DNA of 64,000 nt from Bacteroidales bacterium (lineage in GTDB: Bacteria; Bacteroidota; Bacteroidia; Bacteroidales; Lentimicrobiaceae), in contig JALHHH010000027.1 in the NCBI GenBank assembly GCA_022837485.1, positions 1 to 64,000 of the forward strand, read 5' to 3'. Positions 24,830 to 34,488 of the stretch are shown one piece after another. Both the position numbers and the translations under genes were made by a program. Every line of letters starts with the position of its first letter. The first letter of the stretch is position 1. The notes under the pieces were generated by a model. The model worked only from the letters and a program-made list of their open reading frames with translations, did not search any database and was not told the origin of the DNA.

Positions 24830-26557
24830 TCAGGTGTGGTATTTTTTGTGCTTTTCGCGAAGAGCTTTTATGGTTTCTTTGTCTCTGTTGTAGATGTCTT
24901 TACGGTAATGAACCTCTCCTGTTGAGGTACCCCAGGCGGTAAGGTAAAACAGGTAAACGCCTGCCGGTGATTTCAGTACAACGGTACGTTCGGCACTGGC
25001 ATTCATCGACTGCCTGATGCGTTCAGGCGTCCATTCAGGCATGTCGCGAAGAAGCAGCTCAGCCAGCTCAAACGGCTTCTCCACCCGTATACAACCCGAG
25101 CTGAAAGTGCGCTCATCCCTGGCAAACAGCTCGCGCGAAGGGGTGTCGTGCAGATAAACGTTGTACTTGTTGGGAAACATGAATTTAACCTTTCCCAGCG
25201 AGTTCTGAGGCCCCGGCATCTGCCGGATGGTGTATTTCATCCCGTCGCGGTTCCAGTTCACGGATGATGGATCAACGGCTTTGCCTTTGGAGTCATAAAC
25301 CCTCATGTTCTTTGACGCCAGATATCCCGTGTTTTTTCGTACGGCCGGCAGTACATCATTGCGCTGAATGGTCGGAGGTACTGTCCATGCAGGACTTAAT
25401 ACCATGTACGTAATTACGGAGTTGAATACAGGCGTCTCACGGTAGTCGCGGCCTACAATGGTTCGCATGGTTAGAAGGGTATCGTTGCCGCTGAAAACAT
25501 CCAGTGTGAAATCGGCGATATTTACAAATACGTAAGTCGATTCAAGCGAGTCGGGCATCCAACGCAGCCGTTCCATGTTTACATAAAGCTGGTCAAGCTT
25601 GTCCGTCAGTGGAATGTTAAGAGCCTGGAGAGTATTTTTTCCGAGGACTCCATCCGTATTGAATCCGGAGATTTCCTGGAGTTTTTTTACGGCTTTCACC
25701 ATCTCTTCATCGTAAACGACGCTCTGGTCGCCGGCGCCGGGTTTCAGAAAACCCAGAAATTTCAGTTTTTCCCGTATCGCAGGAATTGCTGAGGAAGAGT
25801 CGCCGGGCTTTAGTGAAGCAGTTTTCAGAGTGATATCTGCCTTAAAGTCTTTGTCAATAAGTTTCTCAAGTTTTTCGGCTTCCACTACCATAGCCTCATA
25901 ACCGGGATGAGGCGGATAAAAGTGCCTGAATCCTTCAGTTACACTGGTGCTGTCGAGCATCCGAAGCAGGTATCTGTCGAGAGGCAGGTCGGGCTTGCTT
26001 CTGCGGATGTTCCATTCTGCTTTCAGGCTTTCGCGATCCACCTTCCCAAAATACAAATGCGAGGCAATAATAAACCAGGCATCCGTAAGCAACATGTCCA
26101 GTCCCGCAAGAAATACTTCATCAAACATCAGTAGGGAGTCATTTTTCAACATTTCGATGGACTCACGGATTGCCGGGTAATGGTAATGATCCGGTATAAG
26201 GCCGTGATATCGGAGTCCATCCAGGAAGTCGCAGATCTGCAGGACTTTGGGCATTGAGTCTGGTTGACTGAACCACAGGAGGTTGAACGCACGTTCGGTA
26301 TAAACCCTTGGGAGCAGCACCGAGGAGTAGAGGTCGAGGCCAAGGGCTTTAAAACGCTCATCCGGCTGACGATCTTCCAGAGAAGTGCGGATCAGCACTG
26401 CTGCAGATTCACGGGTTTCAGCAAACATGGCTTCCCTGAGCCGTTTGATGCTGTCCTGATATGCCAGGGCCGGGTTAACTGGTTCGGCCGGCTCCTGTTT
26501 AAAATTTGAGCAGGCTGCGGAAAGTAAAAGAAGAAAAACTGCTACCTGATATTTCAT
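24830..26557 (-). CDS. L,D-transpeptidase lipoprotein, YcbB/LdtD type
   Basis: A large L,D-transpeptidase that should make 3-3 cross-links in peptidoglycan. ATG 26557 is preferred over GTG 26563 because it starts a clean lipoprotein signal (MKYQVAVFLLLLSAAC, Cys16). The central part has the helical scaffold seen in YcbB, followed by a peptidoglycan-binding segment (IPAIREKLKFLGFL ... YDEEMVKAVKKLQEISGFNTDGVLGKNT). The catalytic domain carries YLHDTPSRELFARDERTFSSGCIRVE, with the catalytic Cys near residue 489. Its length (575) is like E. coli LdtD. A lipid anchor is unusual next to the E. coli enzyme and would hold it on a membrane facing the periplasm. Confidence 0.92.
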   Translation of the reverse strand: MKYQVAVFLLLLSAACSNFKQEPAEPVNPALAYQDSIKRLREAMFAETRESAAVLIRTSLEDRQPDERFKALGLDLYSSVLLPRVYTERAFNLLWFSQPDSMPKVLQICDFLDGLRYHGLIPDHYHYPAIRESIEMLKNDSLLMFDEVFLAGLDMLLTDAWFIIASHLYFGKVDRESLKAEWNIRRSKPDLPLDRYLLRMLDSTSVTEGFRHFYPPHPGYEAMVVEAEKLEKLIDKDFKADITLKTASLKPGDSSSAIPAIREKLKFLGFLKPGAGDQSVVYDEEMVKAVKKLQEISGFNTDGVLGKNTLQALNIPLTDKLDQLYVNMERLRWMPDSLESTYVFVNIADFTLDVFSGNDTLLTMRTIVGRDYRETPVFNSVITYMVLSPAWTVPPTIQRNDVLPAVRKNTGYLASKNMRVYDSKGKAVDPSSVNWNRDGMKYTIRQMPGPQNSLGKVKFMFPNKYNVYLHDTPSRELFARDERTFSSGCIRVEKPFELAELLLRDMPEWTPERIRQSMNASAERTVVLKSPAGVYLFYLTAWGTSTGEVHYRKDIYNRDKETIKALREKHKKYHT

Positions 26558-26628
26558 GGGCACATTGGTATTGTTCTCCGGTTTTTTTAAATCAGAATTA
26601 AAATCTGCCGGTGAGTTATTTGAGTCTG

Positions 26629-27603
26629 TTATACAAGAAGGTCAACAATCGCAAGCAGATCCCGGTTCACTTCCTTGTGCAGTTTTATGGTTTTACTGAG
26701 CGGCACCAGGGTTATTTTGTTGTTTACAAGTCCAACCATCACGTTGTTCTTTTTGTTGAGCAGGGCATCCACGGCGGCAACGCCCATTCTGCTTGCCGAA
26801 ACCCGGTCGTAAGCCGTGGGACGTCCACCCCTTTGGATATGCCCGAGAATGGAGACCCTGACGTCTGAGCCGGGGAGTTCTTTTCGTACCATATCGGCCA
26901 TTTCCCAAATGCTGGCTTCCCGTTCGCCTTCGGCAACGATGATGATGGAGGATTTTTTGATTTCTCCCCGGTTGGTCATGGTTTTCATCATCTGCTTTAC
27001 CTGCCCTTCTACTTCGGGAATAAGGATGGCTTCCGCGCCGGTTGCAATGCCGCTGCGAAGAGCGATAAACCCGGCTTCGCGTCCCATTACTTCCACAAAA
27101 AATATACGGTTATGCGAGCTGGCGGTGTCCCGGATTTTATCCACGGCATCTACCACATTATTAAGGGCGGTATCGTATCCGATGGTGTAATCGGTTCCGT
27201 AAAGATCGTTGTCGATGGTGCCGGGAATGCCAACCACGGCAAAATTATGCTCGCCGGCAAAGCGACTGGCTCCTGCAAAAGAGCCGTCGCCTCCTATCAC
27301 TATCAGCCCGTTTATTCCTTTGCTGATAAGATTATCGTACGCTTTCTTCCGCCCCTGCAAGGTCATAAATTCTTCGCTGCGGGCTGTTTTTAATATAGTT
27401 CCACCGGTTTGTAAGATGTTGCTTACTTCCTGCGATTGCATGCGTTTGATTTCATTCCCGATAAGCCCGTCGTATCCCCTGACAATCCCGAACACTTCCA
27501 GTCCGTGCGATATTCCTGAGCGAACCACTGCCCGTATGGCAGCATTCATACCCGGAGCGTCACCTCCTGAGGTAAGTACGGCAATCCGTTTTATTTCTTC
27601 CAT
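26629..27603 (-). CDS. pfkA: ATP-dependent 6-phosphofructokinase
   Basis: Phosphorylates fructose 6-phosphate to fructose 1,6-bisphosphate, the committed step of glycolysis. The N terminus has TSGGDAPGMNAAIRAVVR, the ATP-site GGDGSFAGA (Gly after GGD suits ATP rather than pyrophosphate), the catalytic PGTIDNDLYGTDYTIGYDTA and the substrate motifs EVMGREAGF and LGHIQRGGRPTAYDR. Length 324 is normal for bacterial PfkA. It starts ten bases after the stop of the mscS-like gene on the same strand, which points to a shared transcript. Assignment is secure. Confidence 0.96.
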   Translation of the reverse strand: MEEIKRIAVLTSGGDAPGMNAAIRAVVRSGISHGLEVFGIVRGYDGLIGNEIKRMQSQEVSNILQTGGTILKTARSEEFMTLQGRKKAYDNLISKGINGLIVIGGDGSFAGASRFAGEHNFAVVGIPGTIDNDLYGTDYTIGYDTALNNVVDAVDKIRDTASSHNRIFFVEVMGREAGFIALRSGIATGAEAILIPEVEGQVKQMMKTMTNRGEIKKSSIIIVAEGEREASIWEMADMVRKELPGSDVRVSILGHIQRGGRPTAYDRVSASRMGVAAVDALLNKKNNVMVGLVNNKITLVPLSKTIKLHKEVNRDLLAIVDLLV

Positions 27604-27612
27604 ATTATGCTG

Positions 27613-28437
27613 TTACTGATTTACTGAATATTTCTCTACAACATTCTGCACGGCCAGGATAACATCCGATTTAATGGCGTCGTCCTTCCGTGTGGTTGCT
27701 GTGGTGTCGATCCAGAAACTTACCCTTGCATCGGGCTTTCCTGAGGCAATACCACTTATTCTTACGGCCGGCAGCCTGCCCGTTTTCAGCACCCCGTCAA
27801 CTGTTGTTGCCGCCTTTTCCATTTCGGCAATCAGCATCGTATAATCCTGCTTTGGCGAGAGACTCACTAAAAAGTCGAGCCTCAGGAAACCGTCAACGGT
27901 ATAATTGAAAAGCGGGGTTTTTATGATGTTGGCATTTGGGATATATACGTCCTTTCCGTCTGGCGTTTTCAGTTGTGTAACTCTGATATTCAGAGAAATT
28001 ACTCTTCCTTTAACGGTGTTGGGGGGATTCCCCGTTTCAATGAAATCGCCGACCCTGAACGGTCGCTTAAATGCCATAAGTATCCCCGCAAGGAAATTCT
28101 CACCAATATCGCGCAAAGCAAATCCGATGACAAAAGCCGATATTCCAGCTCCTGCCAGTATGCTTGTTGTTATGCCTGCAAAACCCAGAATACGAAGGGC
28201 AAACAGCAGCCCTGCTATCAGAATGCCGAGTCGCAGCAAGGTAGCCAGAAATCCTGCCAGCAACGGATCATCCATGCGCTTCTTCAAACGTATATCGGTT
28301 GCCTTGCGCATCGATTTGGCAAGAATCCATACAATCAGCATCACGATTACAGCAAGCAGAAATTTCGGTGTAATCTCCACCAGCCAGTCATAATATGAAT
28401 TCAGCTGACTGCCCACATCTCTTATAAAGTCATTCAT
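27613..28437 (-). CDS. Small-conductance mechanosensitive channel, MscS family
   Basis: An inner-membrane channel that opens on membrane tension to release solutes. Three hydrophobic helices are seen in the first 120 residues, the last with the Gly/Ala-rich pore helix (ILAGAGISAFVIGFALRDIGENFLAGILM), followed by the cytoplasmic beta domain (FRVGDFIETGNPPNTVKGRVISLNIRVT) with the typical PNANIIKTPLFNYT motif. The start is taken at ATG 28437 (MNDFIRDVGSQL); the open frame from 28479 adds a polar stretch not seen in the family. Length of 274 is close to E. coli MscS (286). It precedes pfkA by ten bases. Confidence 0.92.
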   Translation of the reverse strand: MNDFIRDVGSQLNSYYDWLVEITPKFLLAVIVMLIVWILAKSMRKATDIRLKKRMDDPLLAGFLATLLRLGILIAGLLFALRILGFAGITTSILAGAGISAFVIGFALRDIGENFLAGILMAFKRPFRVGDFIETGNPPNTVKGRVISLNIRVTQLKTPDGKDVYIPNANIIKTPLFNYTVDGFLRLDFLVSLSPKQDYTMLIAEMEKAATTVDGVLKTGRLPAVRISGIASGKPDARVSFWIDTTATTRKDDAIKSDVILAVQNVVEKYSVNQ

Positions 28438-28570
28438 TGTTTGGTTATTGTTAGTATGGCTAAGGTAGTAATTTTTCACTTTTTCCTTGTTACGAAGCCA
28501 TCAGTATCCTGAAAGGGGAATCGGGGAATTGTTTTTTGGCAGATCAAATGGGTTTCTCAGCTGAGCGCAA

Positions 28571-28597
28571 AAAAAAACCACCCGCTGAGGGGTGGTT
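28571..28597 (-). terminator. Rho-independent terminator of glyA
   Basis: On the minus strand AACCACCC (28590-28597) pairs with GGGTGGTT (28576-28583) around a six-base loop, then runs into a T tract of at least eight. It lies 22 bases after the glyA stop. Confidence 0.88.
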
Positions 28598-28618
28598 CGG
28601 TATTGTTTATCCATCAGA

Positions 28619-29899
28619 TTACCACGCAAAAAGCGGGAATTCGCCCATAAGCTCATTTACTTTGTTTCTTACGGAATCGATAACGGTTTCGTTGTCGATG
28701 TTGCTGAGTACTTCGTCGATCAGGTCAACAATAATACCCATATGCTCTTCTTTCAGTCCGCGGGTTGTAATTGCGGGAGTCCCAACCCGGATGCCCGAAG
28801 TGGTGAAAGGCGATCTGCTGTCGAAAGGAACCATATTTTTATTGATGGTGATATCGGCCTTAACGAGGGTGTTTTCGGCAACCTTACCTGTAAGTTCAGG
28901 GAATTTGGAGCGCAGGTCTATAAGCATCAAGTGGTTATCGGTGCCTCCTGAGATAACGTGATATCCTTTCTGTACGAATGCATCGGCCATAACACGGGCA
29001 TTCTTTTTCACCTGAACAATGTATTCCATGAATTCATCGCTGAGGGCCTCACCGAAAGCTACGGCTTTGGCAGCAATAACATGCTCCAGGGGTCCGCCCT
29101 GTATTCCCGGGAATACAGCTGAGTCGAGCAGTGCCGACATCATTTTGATTTCGCCCTTTGGAGTTTTGAGTCCCCAGGGGTTCTCGAAATCCTTGCCCAT
29201 GACAATCAGTCCGCCCCGTGGTCCGCGCAGCGTCTTATGGGTGGTGGTGGTTACGAAGTGGCAGTAAGGTACGGGGTCGTTAAGCAATCCGCGGGCAATG
29301 AGTCCGGCCGGGTGTGCAATGTCGGCAAGCAACAATGCGCCAACTTTGTCGGCAATCTCACGCATGCGTTTGAAGTCCCAGTCGCGCGAGTAGGCCGATG
29401 CTCCGGCAATAATAAGCCTGGGTTTGGTTTCGAGGGCAACGGCTTCCATCTTGTCGTAATTGATGGTTCCGGTTTCTTCTTCAACGCCGTAGGCAACGGG
29501 GTTGTATAGGATACCCGATGAGTTGACCGGTGATCCGTGCGAAAGGTGTCCTCCGTGGGCGAGGTTCAGACCCATAAAGGTGTCGCCCGGTTTCAGCACT
29601 GTCATCAGTACCGCCATATTGGCCTGAGCACCCGAATGCGGTTGCACGTTGGCCCACTCAGCTCCAAACAGAGCTTTGGCACGGTCAATGGCAAGTTGTT
29701 CCGTTTGGTCAACAATCTGGCATCCGCCATAATACCTTTTACCGGGATACCCTTCAGCATATTTGTTGGTAAGAACCGATCCCATGGCATCAAGAACCTG
29801 CTGGCTTACAAAGTTTTCGGATGCAATCAGCTCTATGCCATTCATCTGGCGCTCTTTTTCCTGCTTGATGAGGTCAAAAACCTGCTTGTCTTTTTTCAT
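28619..29899 (-). CDS. glyA: Serine hydroxymethyltransferase
   Basis: A PLP enzyme that interconverts serine and glycine while transferring a one-carbon unit to tetrahydrofolate. Seen in order: [41 protein letters not shown], the PLP-binding [11 protein letters not shown] segment, and the Schiff-base Lys222 in [14 protein letters not shown]. Length 426 is normal. It has a strong predicted promoter about 65 bases upstream and a strong terminator downstream, so it is a monocistronic gene. Assignment is secure. Confidence 0.97.
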   Translation of the reverse strand: MKKDKQVFDLIKQEKERQMNGIELIASENFVSQQVLDAMGSVLTNKYAEGYPGKRYYGGCQIVDQTEQLAIDRAKALFGAEWANVQPHSGAQANMAVLMTVLKPGDTFMGLNLAHGGHLSHGSPVNSSGILYNPVAYGVEEETGTINYDKMEAVALETKPRLIIAGASAYSRDWDFKRMREIADKVGALLLADIAHPAGLIARGLLNDPVPYCHFVTTTTHKTLRGPRGGLIVMGKDFENPWGLKTPKGEIKMMSALLDSAVFPGIQGGPLEHVIAAKAVAFGEALSDEFMEYIVQVKKNARVMADAFVQKGYHVISGGTDNHLMLIDLRSKFPELTGKVAENTLVKADITINKNMVPFDSRSPFTTSGIRVGTPAITTRGLKEEHMGIIVDLIDEVLSNIDNETVIDSVRNKVNELMGEFPLFAW

Positions 29900-29965
29900 G
29901 ATGAGTTAATATTTAATAAGGTTGGTTTCCCGTTTTAGGCCCGAATAATGCTTCCCGGGGCTTTG

Positions 29966-29995
29966 CAAAGGTATAAAAAGAAATGTACTGCCCAA
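29966..29995 (-). promoter_or_regulatory. Promoter of glyA
   Basis: On the minus strand TTG (29993-29995), a 19-base spacer and TACCTTTG (29966-29973) match the Bacteroidota -33/-7 consensus. The transcript should start near 29961 with a leader of about 62 bases. I see no riboswitch-like fold in that leader. Confidence 0.7.
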
Positions 29996-30118
29996 GGAAG
30001 GGAATGGATTTAAAAATCTATGCATTGGTATGGATTACAACGTTTTGCCGATCCTGTTTTCCTTCTGTATTCCTTTTCCCGGAAACGGGTGCGGTACTTA
30101 GCAAAATGAAGTAAATGA

Positions 30119-30148
30119 CAAAAGGCAGCCATTGGATGCTGCCTTTTG
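30119..30148 (-). terminator. Terminator after the broken T9SS cargo gene
   Basis: An 11-pair perfect stem (CAAAAGGCAGC at 30119-30129, GCTGCCTTTTG at 30138-30148) with an eight-base loop. It is 24 bases past the stop at 30172. The U-rich part lies within the stem arm itself, so it may act in both directions, but no plus-strand gene ends here. Confidence 0.75.
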
Positions 30149-30171
30149 CTAAGCAATTGATTTATTGCGCT

Positions 30172-31242
30172 TTATTTCATGATAAGTAGGATGCGGTTAA
30201 CCATCTTTTCGCCTGAATGAATTCGTATCATATACGAACCCGGATTAACAGTGCTGATGTCGACAATGTATTTTTCCTTTCCGCTGTAGCGTCCCGAAAG
30301 AATTTCGGTACCTGCCAGACTCAGCAGCTGCAGTTCGAATGCCGGGAAATCGGCCGGATTAACCTCCACGATGAACTCTTCCCTGGCGGGATTTGGATAA
30401 ATCCGGATCGCGGAACGATCGTTTTCATCCACTCCCAGTCCGGTTCCATTTTGAGAAATGATTACCGTACGTGGCCCGGCACCTTCGGCGCTTACCGTTA
30501 TCACACTTTGCCTTTGTCCGGAATACGGATTGGCCTGGTAGCTGGCAGTAATGGTTCCGTTGCCCGTACCCTCCGGCGTGACCGAAAGCCAGGCAGAGTC
30601 GGCAGCGGCAGTCCACGACGTATTTGATATCACATCGATCTGAACCGATCCGGCAAGCTTGTCAACCTCTATATTTCCGGGATTCACCTCAAGCATGGGC
30701 GATCCTGCTTCCTGCATCAGCTCTACGGTTTGCTCAAGACCGGCTCCCGAAACGGTGATCTGGGCATTTCGCGCAGCCAGGGTGAGGTTTGCTTCATAAA
30801 CAGCAGTCAGATCGCCGGTACCCGATCCTCCTTCAACGCTGACCCACGATGCGTTGCTGACAGCCGACCAGCTGAAGTTGGATGCAACAGTGTAAACGGC
30901 ATTTCCTGCAGTCGCATCAACACTGATGGTAGCCGGCGTTACTGCCAGGCTGGCCTCAGCAGCCTCCTGAACAAGAGAAACGAACACCGGCTCAAGTCCT
31001 TCAGTTGCAATGGTAATGATAGCAACACGCTCCTCAGCCCAATCATTTTGGGTAAAGGTGGCACTGATAATCCCGTCACCCATGCCTTCCGGAGTTACCG
31101 TCAGCCAGTCCGGACTATCGGTTGTTACAGTCCAGGGAGCATTTGAACTTACCTCAAGCTGGGCGGATGTCTCTTCGGCTCCAACAACAATCATCGCAGG
31201 GGTTACTGCTAAAAGAGGAGCAGCACCTGCCTGTGTCAGCAA
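30172..31242 (-). pseudogene. 3' part of a frameshifted T9SS cargo gene (BACON repeats plus sorting domain)
   Basis: This frame continues the protein encoded at 31154-34246 but is shifted by one base. It begins without a believable start (a TTG inside a repeat) in LTQAGAAPLLAVTPA. It then holds three BACON-type repeats of about 85 residues (each with WLTVTPEG- or WVSVEGGSG-like cores and an ITVS ... QEAG ending), and closes with a type A T9SS sorting domain (IRIYPNPAREEF ... NPGSYMIRIHSGEKMVNRI). In the original protein this tail would be the secretion and anchoring signal. Translated alone it would lack a signal peptide. See the finding on the junction. Confidence 0.88.
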
Positions 31243-34200
31243 CGCTTACGGTGATTTCTTCCGAACGGCTCACAGCAACCGGGTTAGCTTCGTATACTAC
31301 CTCAATCACTCCGTTGCCTCCTCCCGATGGACTTACCGTGAACCATCCGGCAGCTGAAGCAACATTCCAGATTGAGTTTGAGCTTACCGTAAAGGCTGCA
31401 GTTCCTGCTTCGCTTTCAACTTCAAGATAGCGTGGTTCAACCGCAAGTGCTGGCGGCGCAGTTATTGTGGTGGCGGAGGCCTCCACGCCTTCGGAATAGT
31501 CGAAGGTGCTGGTGTAGGAGAATGCCTTGTAGTAATAGGCGGTGCCTGTAATAAGTCCCGTGTGGTTAAAACTGCTCTGAGGGCCGGCATAAAGCACGGT
31601 TCCGCCTCCGGGCAGCTCGGTGCCGGCTTCATAGGAGGTACCACCAGAAGGATATCCGATTGCTCCGTCTGACCAAACGATAAGTACATCATCGTCTTCA
31701 GCGTTTTTCTGCCACTGAAGTGCAACTTCCGTATCGCTCTGCGCTGCAGCCGTGAAATTCATCGGGCTTGCAACCGGAGAGAAACATGAGATGGTGGCAT
31801 TCCATCCCGGGAAGGTCCCGGAACTGTTGCTGCGGAAGACAAAGGTAAGAGCACCGCTGGCGTTGTCGGAAACTACCGTACCGGGTGAATCTGTTCCGCA
31901 CCACTTACCGAGCTGGGGTGCAAAGGGCGTCATTCCGTTATGTACCGACAGGAAGTCGTTTCCGCAATTGGCGCTGCTTTCAAGCTCAAACTCCGTAAAA
32001 TCAATCCTTATCTGATTACCGGGGATGGTTGATACAAATACCAGGGTCTGGTTTGAATTATTGCTGTAATTCTGTGAAGGGCCGCCGGCATCGTAGAAGG
32101 TACCGTTGCAGGTATAGATGGTTCCGGAAGTCATATTAAATTCATCGGGAATCACCGTGATGTAATCCTGGCGGGTCATTATACTGGCTCCTTCGTTTAC
32201 GGAAAGTACTACTGTTTTACCGCCGGTAGTGGTATACACCACACTGTGCGGACCCGGGCCTGAAGCAGTTGCCGGTTCAGCACCTTCACCAAAATTCCAC
32301 TCCCAGGAATTCACATCGCAGGTAGATGCGTCGCTGAAGACAACGGGATTGTTGACCACGATGGTGAGCGGTGTGGCTGTGAAGTTTGCGTTTGCCTCAT
32401 TCACCACGATAAAATTCTCTTTGGTTAGCGAGTTGCTGCCACCACTGTTGGTTGCAGTTAGCGAAATGGTATAGCTTCCCAGTGCATTGAACTGAACTTT
32501 CGGATGCTGTGAATTGGCGGAAGTCCCGTCAACGTATGTTATTGTATTGGGCGTTATGCTCCAGTTCCATGAAGTAGGAGCGCCGGTGCTGTTATCGAGC
32601 AGGTTTACCGTTTGGCTTACACAGGGCAGGGTGTTATTGGCCGAAAAGGCGACCGTAGGTCCAAGGGGGCCTATGCTGAAGGATGCAATGCGGGTGCGCT
32701 GTCCGCCGCTGACGTACTGGTTGGTGTACCAGAAGGTTTCATCATCCACGGGATCCACGCTCAGCTGCGAGTAGTCGCCCCAGCGGTTGGCTCCGGTTTG
32801 CGATGCGGTACCTTCCCAGATAATACCTTCAGCGGCATCCATGATACCGCTTGCGTTGGCATATTCTTCGGCAGTTTGGCCCGTATAACGTATACCCGGG
32901 AAAACCGTATTGCTCGAAATGGAATATCCTAGTCCGATTTCATTGGCGCCGTTCAGCATAATGCTTCCCATCCACCGTGAATGCTGATCCGGGGCAAAGG
33001 TCCCCTGCTGGCGGATGGTCCAGTCGCCGCTGGTTTTGCGAAGTTCGTACCATCGGATGCCGGCATGGTCTGTAGCATCTACGTCAACGGTATGACAGCA
33101 GACAATGCTCTGGTATGATCCGAAATTCCTGTACTGCGGTACATTCATAATTACCTGAGGGATGGCATCAAGCTCCTGACTGGTATTCGGCTGCTTGATG
33201 TTATTCCAGTTGTTGCCGAAGTTACTGTCGAAGGGCTCAACATTTATCTGCTGAACCCGGGTAAAGGTTGAGTTGGTGGTGGTTGTCCAGTCAACGGCAA
33301 GTTCATAGATCCACAACTGATCGGCTGTGCCGCCGAATGCATCGTCCTGATGTGCTATGAAAATGCCCGGTTGTCCGGCAGGGGCGGGAAGTCCATCGTT
33401 ATCGACAGGAGGTACCATCATAAATCCGTCTACAGAACCCGGCCTCCACTGGTTGTCGAATGCAACCATTTTGGGATTGGTACCGCCGTTGAGCATCACC
33501 TCACGCTGAAAAACGTAAATGTCGGTATTGTTTGATGTGTTGGTTCCCATATAATAACCGTCGGGCCAGATTCCGAACTTTTCATAATCGGGCATGCCTC
33601 CCATGTTAAAGGAGTACTGATACCAGGTGCCGGTCGGGTCGTTGGTTGTGGAAATGGCAATCAGCATCCTGTCGGGATTTCCGCAAAGCGAAAATTCAGC
33701 TGCAAACCATCGGTCGGCCATCTGATCGTATAAAATGATGGGGTCGCCGTCGTTGCAGTTTGCACCAGGAACGCTGCCGAAAAGCTGGTTCATGTTGGTG
33801 GGACCAGCAAGAAGCTGACCGGTCTTGGAATAAATGGCATAGGTGGTATTTACGGCCTGCATGAAATGATTCGGGCCTGCAGCTCCGCACTCGTCGGGAG
33901 GAAAGTAGGGAGACGTCTGTGCCTGGAAATTAAGAATTGGCTCGCTTAATGCCGAACGGTTGTTCCCCAGCGTTCGCTGCCATACCCCGTCTGGTCCCTT
34001 GGGCTGTGCTGTAGCTGCATAAGGATATTCACGCGTGCGAAGCTTGGGATTCAGAAGCTTCTCGTTAGCCTTCGCCACCATTTCATTAAATTCTGCCTGA
34101 CTCATTGCCGGAATGTCGCGAAGTGGTGCTGAAATTCCTAATAATGTTCCGGTGTCTGTGTATACCGGCTTTGTAATGCTATCCTGAGCAACAGTTATAA

Positions 34201-34246
34201 CGGCAGGAATCAGGAATAGCATGAAAAGTAAGTTTTTGAATTTCAT
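31154..34246 (-). CDS. 5' part of a frameshifted secreted multidomain T9SS cargo
   Basis: The 1030-residue frame starts with a signal peptide (MKFKNLLFMLFLIPAVITVAQ). Residues about 100-540 look like a propeller-type extracellular domain with many WNN, WYQY and GDYSQLSVDP segments. Two PKD domains follow (WNWSITPN, WEWNFGEGAEPA), then a CUB-like domain with four Cys (IYTCNGTFYDAGG ... CGNDFLSVHNG ... WCGTDSPG ... ISCFSP), an Fn3-like module and one BACON repeat (WFTVSPSGGGNG). After ITVS near residue 1001 the frame runs into about 28 nonsense residues and stops. It has no sorting domain, so as read it could enter the periplasm but not use T9SS. A -7-like TACTTTTG lies about 60 bases upstream. 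Confidence 0.88.
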   Translation of the reverse strand: MKFKNLLFMLFLIPAVITVAQDSITKPVYTDTGTLLGISAPLRDIPAMSQAEFNEMVAKANEKLLNPKLRTREYPYAATAQPKGPDGVWQRTLGNNRSALSEPILNFQAQTSPYFPPDECGAAGPNHFMQAVNTTYAIYSKTGQLLAGPTNMNQLFGSVPGANCNDGDPIILYDQMADRWFAAEFSLCGNPDRMLIAISTTNDPTGTWYQYSFNMGGMPDYEKFGIWPDGYYMGTNTSNNTDIYVFQREVMLNGGTNPKMVAFDNQWRPGSVDGFMMVPPVDNDGLPAPAGQPGIFIAHQDDAFGGTADQLWIYELAVDWTTTTNSTFTRVQQINVEPFDSNFGNNWNNIKQPNTSQELDAIPQVIMNVPQYRNFGSYQSIVCCHTVDVDATDHAGIRWYELRKTSGDWTIRQQGTFAPDQHSRWMGSIMLNGANEIGLGYSISSNTVFPGIRYTGQTAEEYANASGIMDAAEGIIWEGTASQTGANRWGDYSQLSVDPVDDETFWYTNQYVSGGQRTRIASFSIGPLGPTVAFSANNTLPCVSQTVNLLDNSTGAPTSWNWSITPNTITYVDGTSANSQHPKVQFNALGSYTISLTATNSGGSNSLTKENFIVVNEANANFTATPLTIVVNNPVVFSDASTCDVNSWEWNFGEGAEPATASGPGPHSVVYTTTGGKTVVLSVNEGASIMTRQDYITVIPDEFNMTSGTIYTCNGTFYDAGGPSQNYSNNSNQTLVFVSTIPGNQIRIDFTEFELESSANCGNDFLSVHNGMTPFAPQLGKWCGTDSPGTVVSDNASGALTFVFRSNSSGTFPGWNATISCFSPVASPMNFTAAAQSDTEVALQWQKNAEDDDVLIVWSDGAIGYPSGGTSYEAGTELPGGGTVLYAGPQSSFNHTGLITGTAYYYKAFSYTSTFDYSEGVEASATTITAPPALAVEPRYLEVESEAGTAAFTVSSNSIWNVASAAGWFTVSPSGGGNGVIEVVYEANPVAVSRSEEITVSVADTGRCCSSFSSNPCDDCCWSRRDIRPA

Positions 34247-34307
34247 TTGATTATTGTATTGTAAATGAACAATGTGGTTGTTTGGGCGAATATTTGTCTT
34301 CCAATGG

Positions 34308-34315
34308 CAAAAGTA
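34308..34315 (-). promoter_or_regulatory. -7 element of the frameshifted T9SS cargo gene
   Basis: Minus-strand TACTTTTG matches TAnnTTTG in full and would start transcription near 34303, about 57 bases before the ATG at 34246. No TTG is seen at the -33 spacing. Confidence 0.4.
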
Positions 34316-34476
34316 ACTTTTTTCGCTTTGGCTGACAGATGTAAAAATGTTAAGACGTCATTATTTGGTAAACAATTTCTGTTGCATGAAGTTTAACTGC
34401 TATCCCTGAAATATTCAGGCATGTAGTCGGATAATATTTCTTTTTTTCGGCAGTTATTACATAGACTGTTGTTTCG

Positions 34477-34484
34477 TAACTTTG
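34477..34484 (+). promoter_or_regulatory. -7 element of the Fn3/T9SS protein gene, predicting a leaderless start
   Basis: TAACTTTG is a full match; five bases after its G is the A of ATG 34489. As for tilS, this predicts a leaderless mRNA. Confidence 0.45.
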
Positions 34485-34488
34485 GTAT

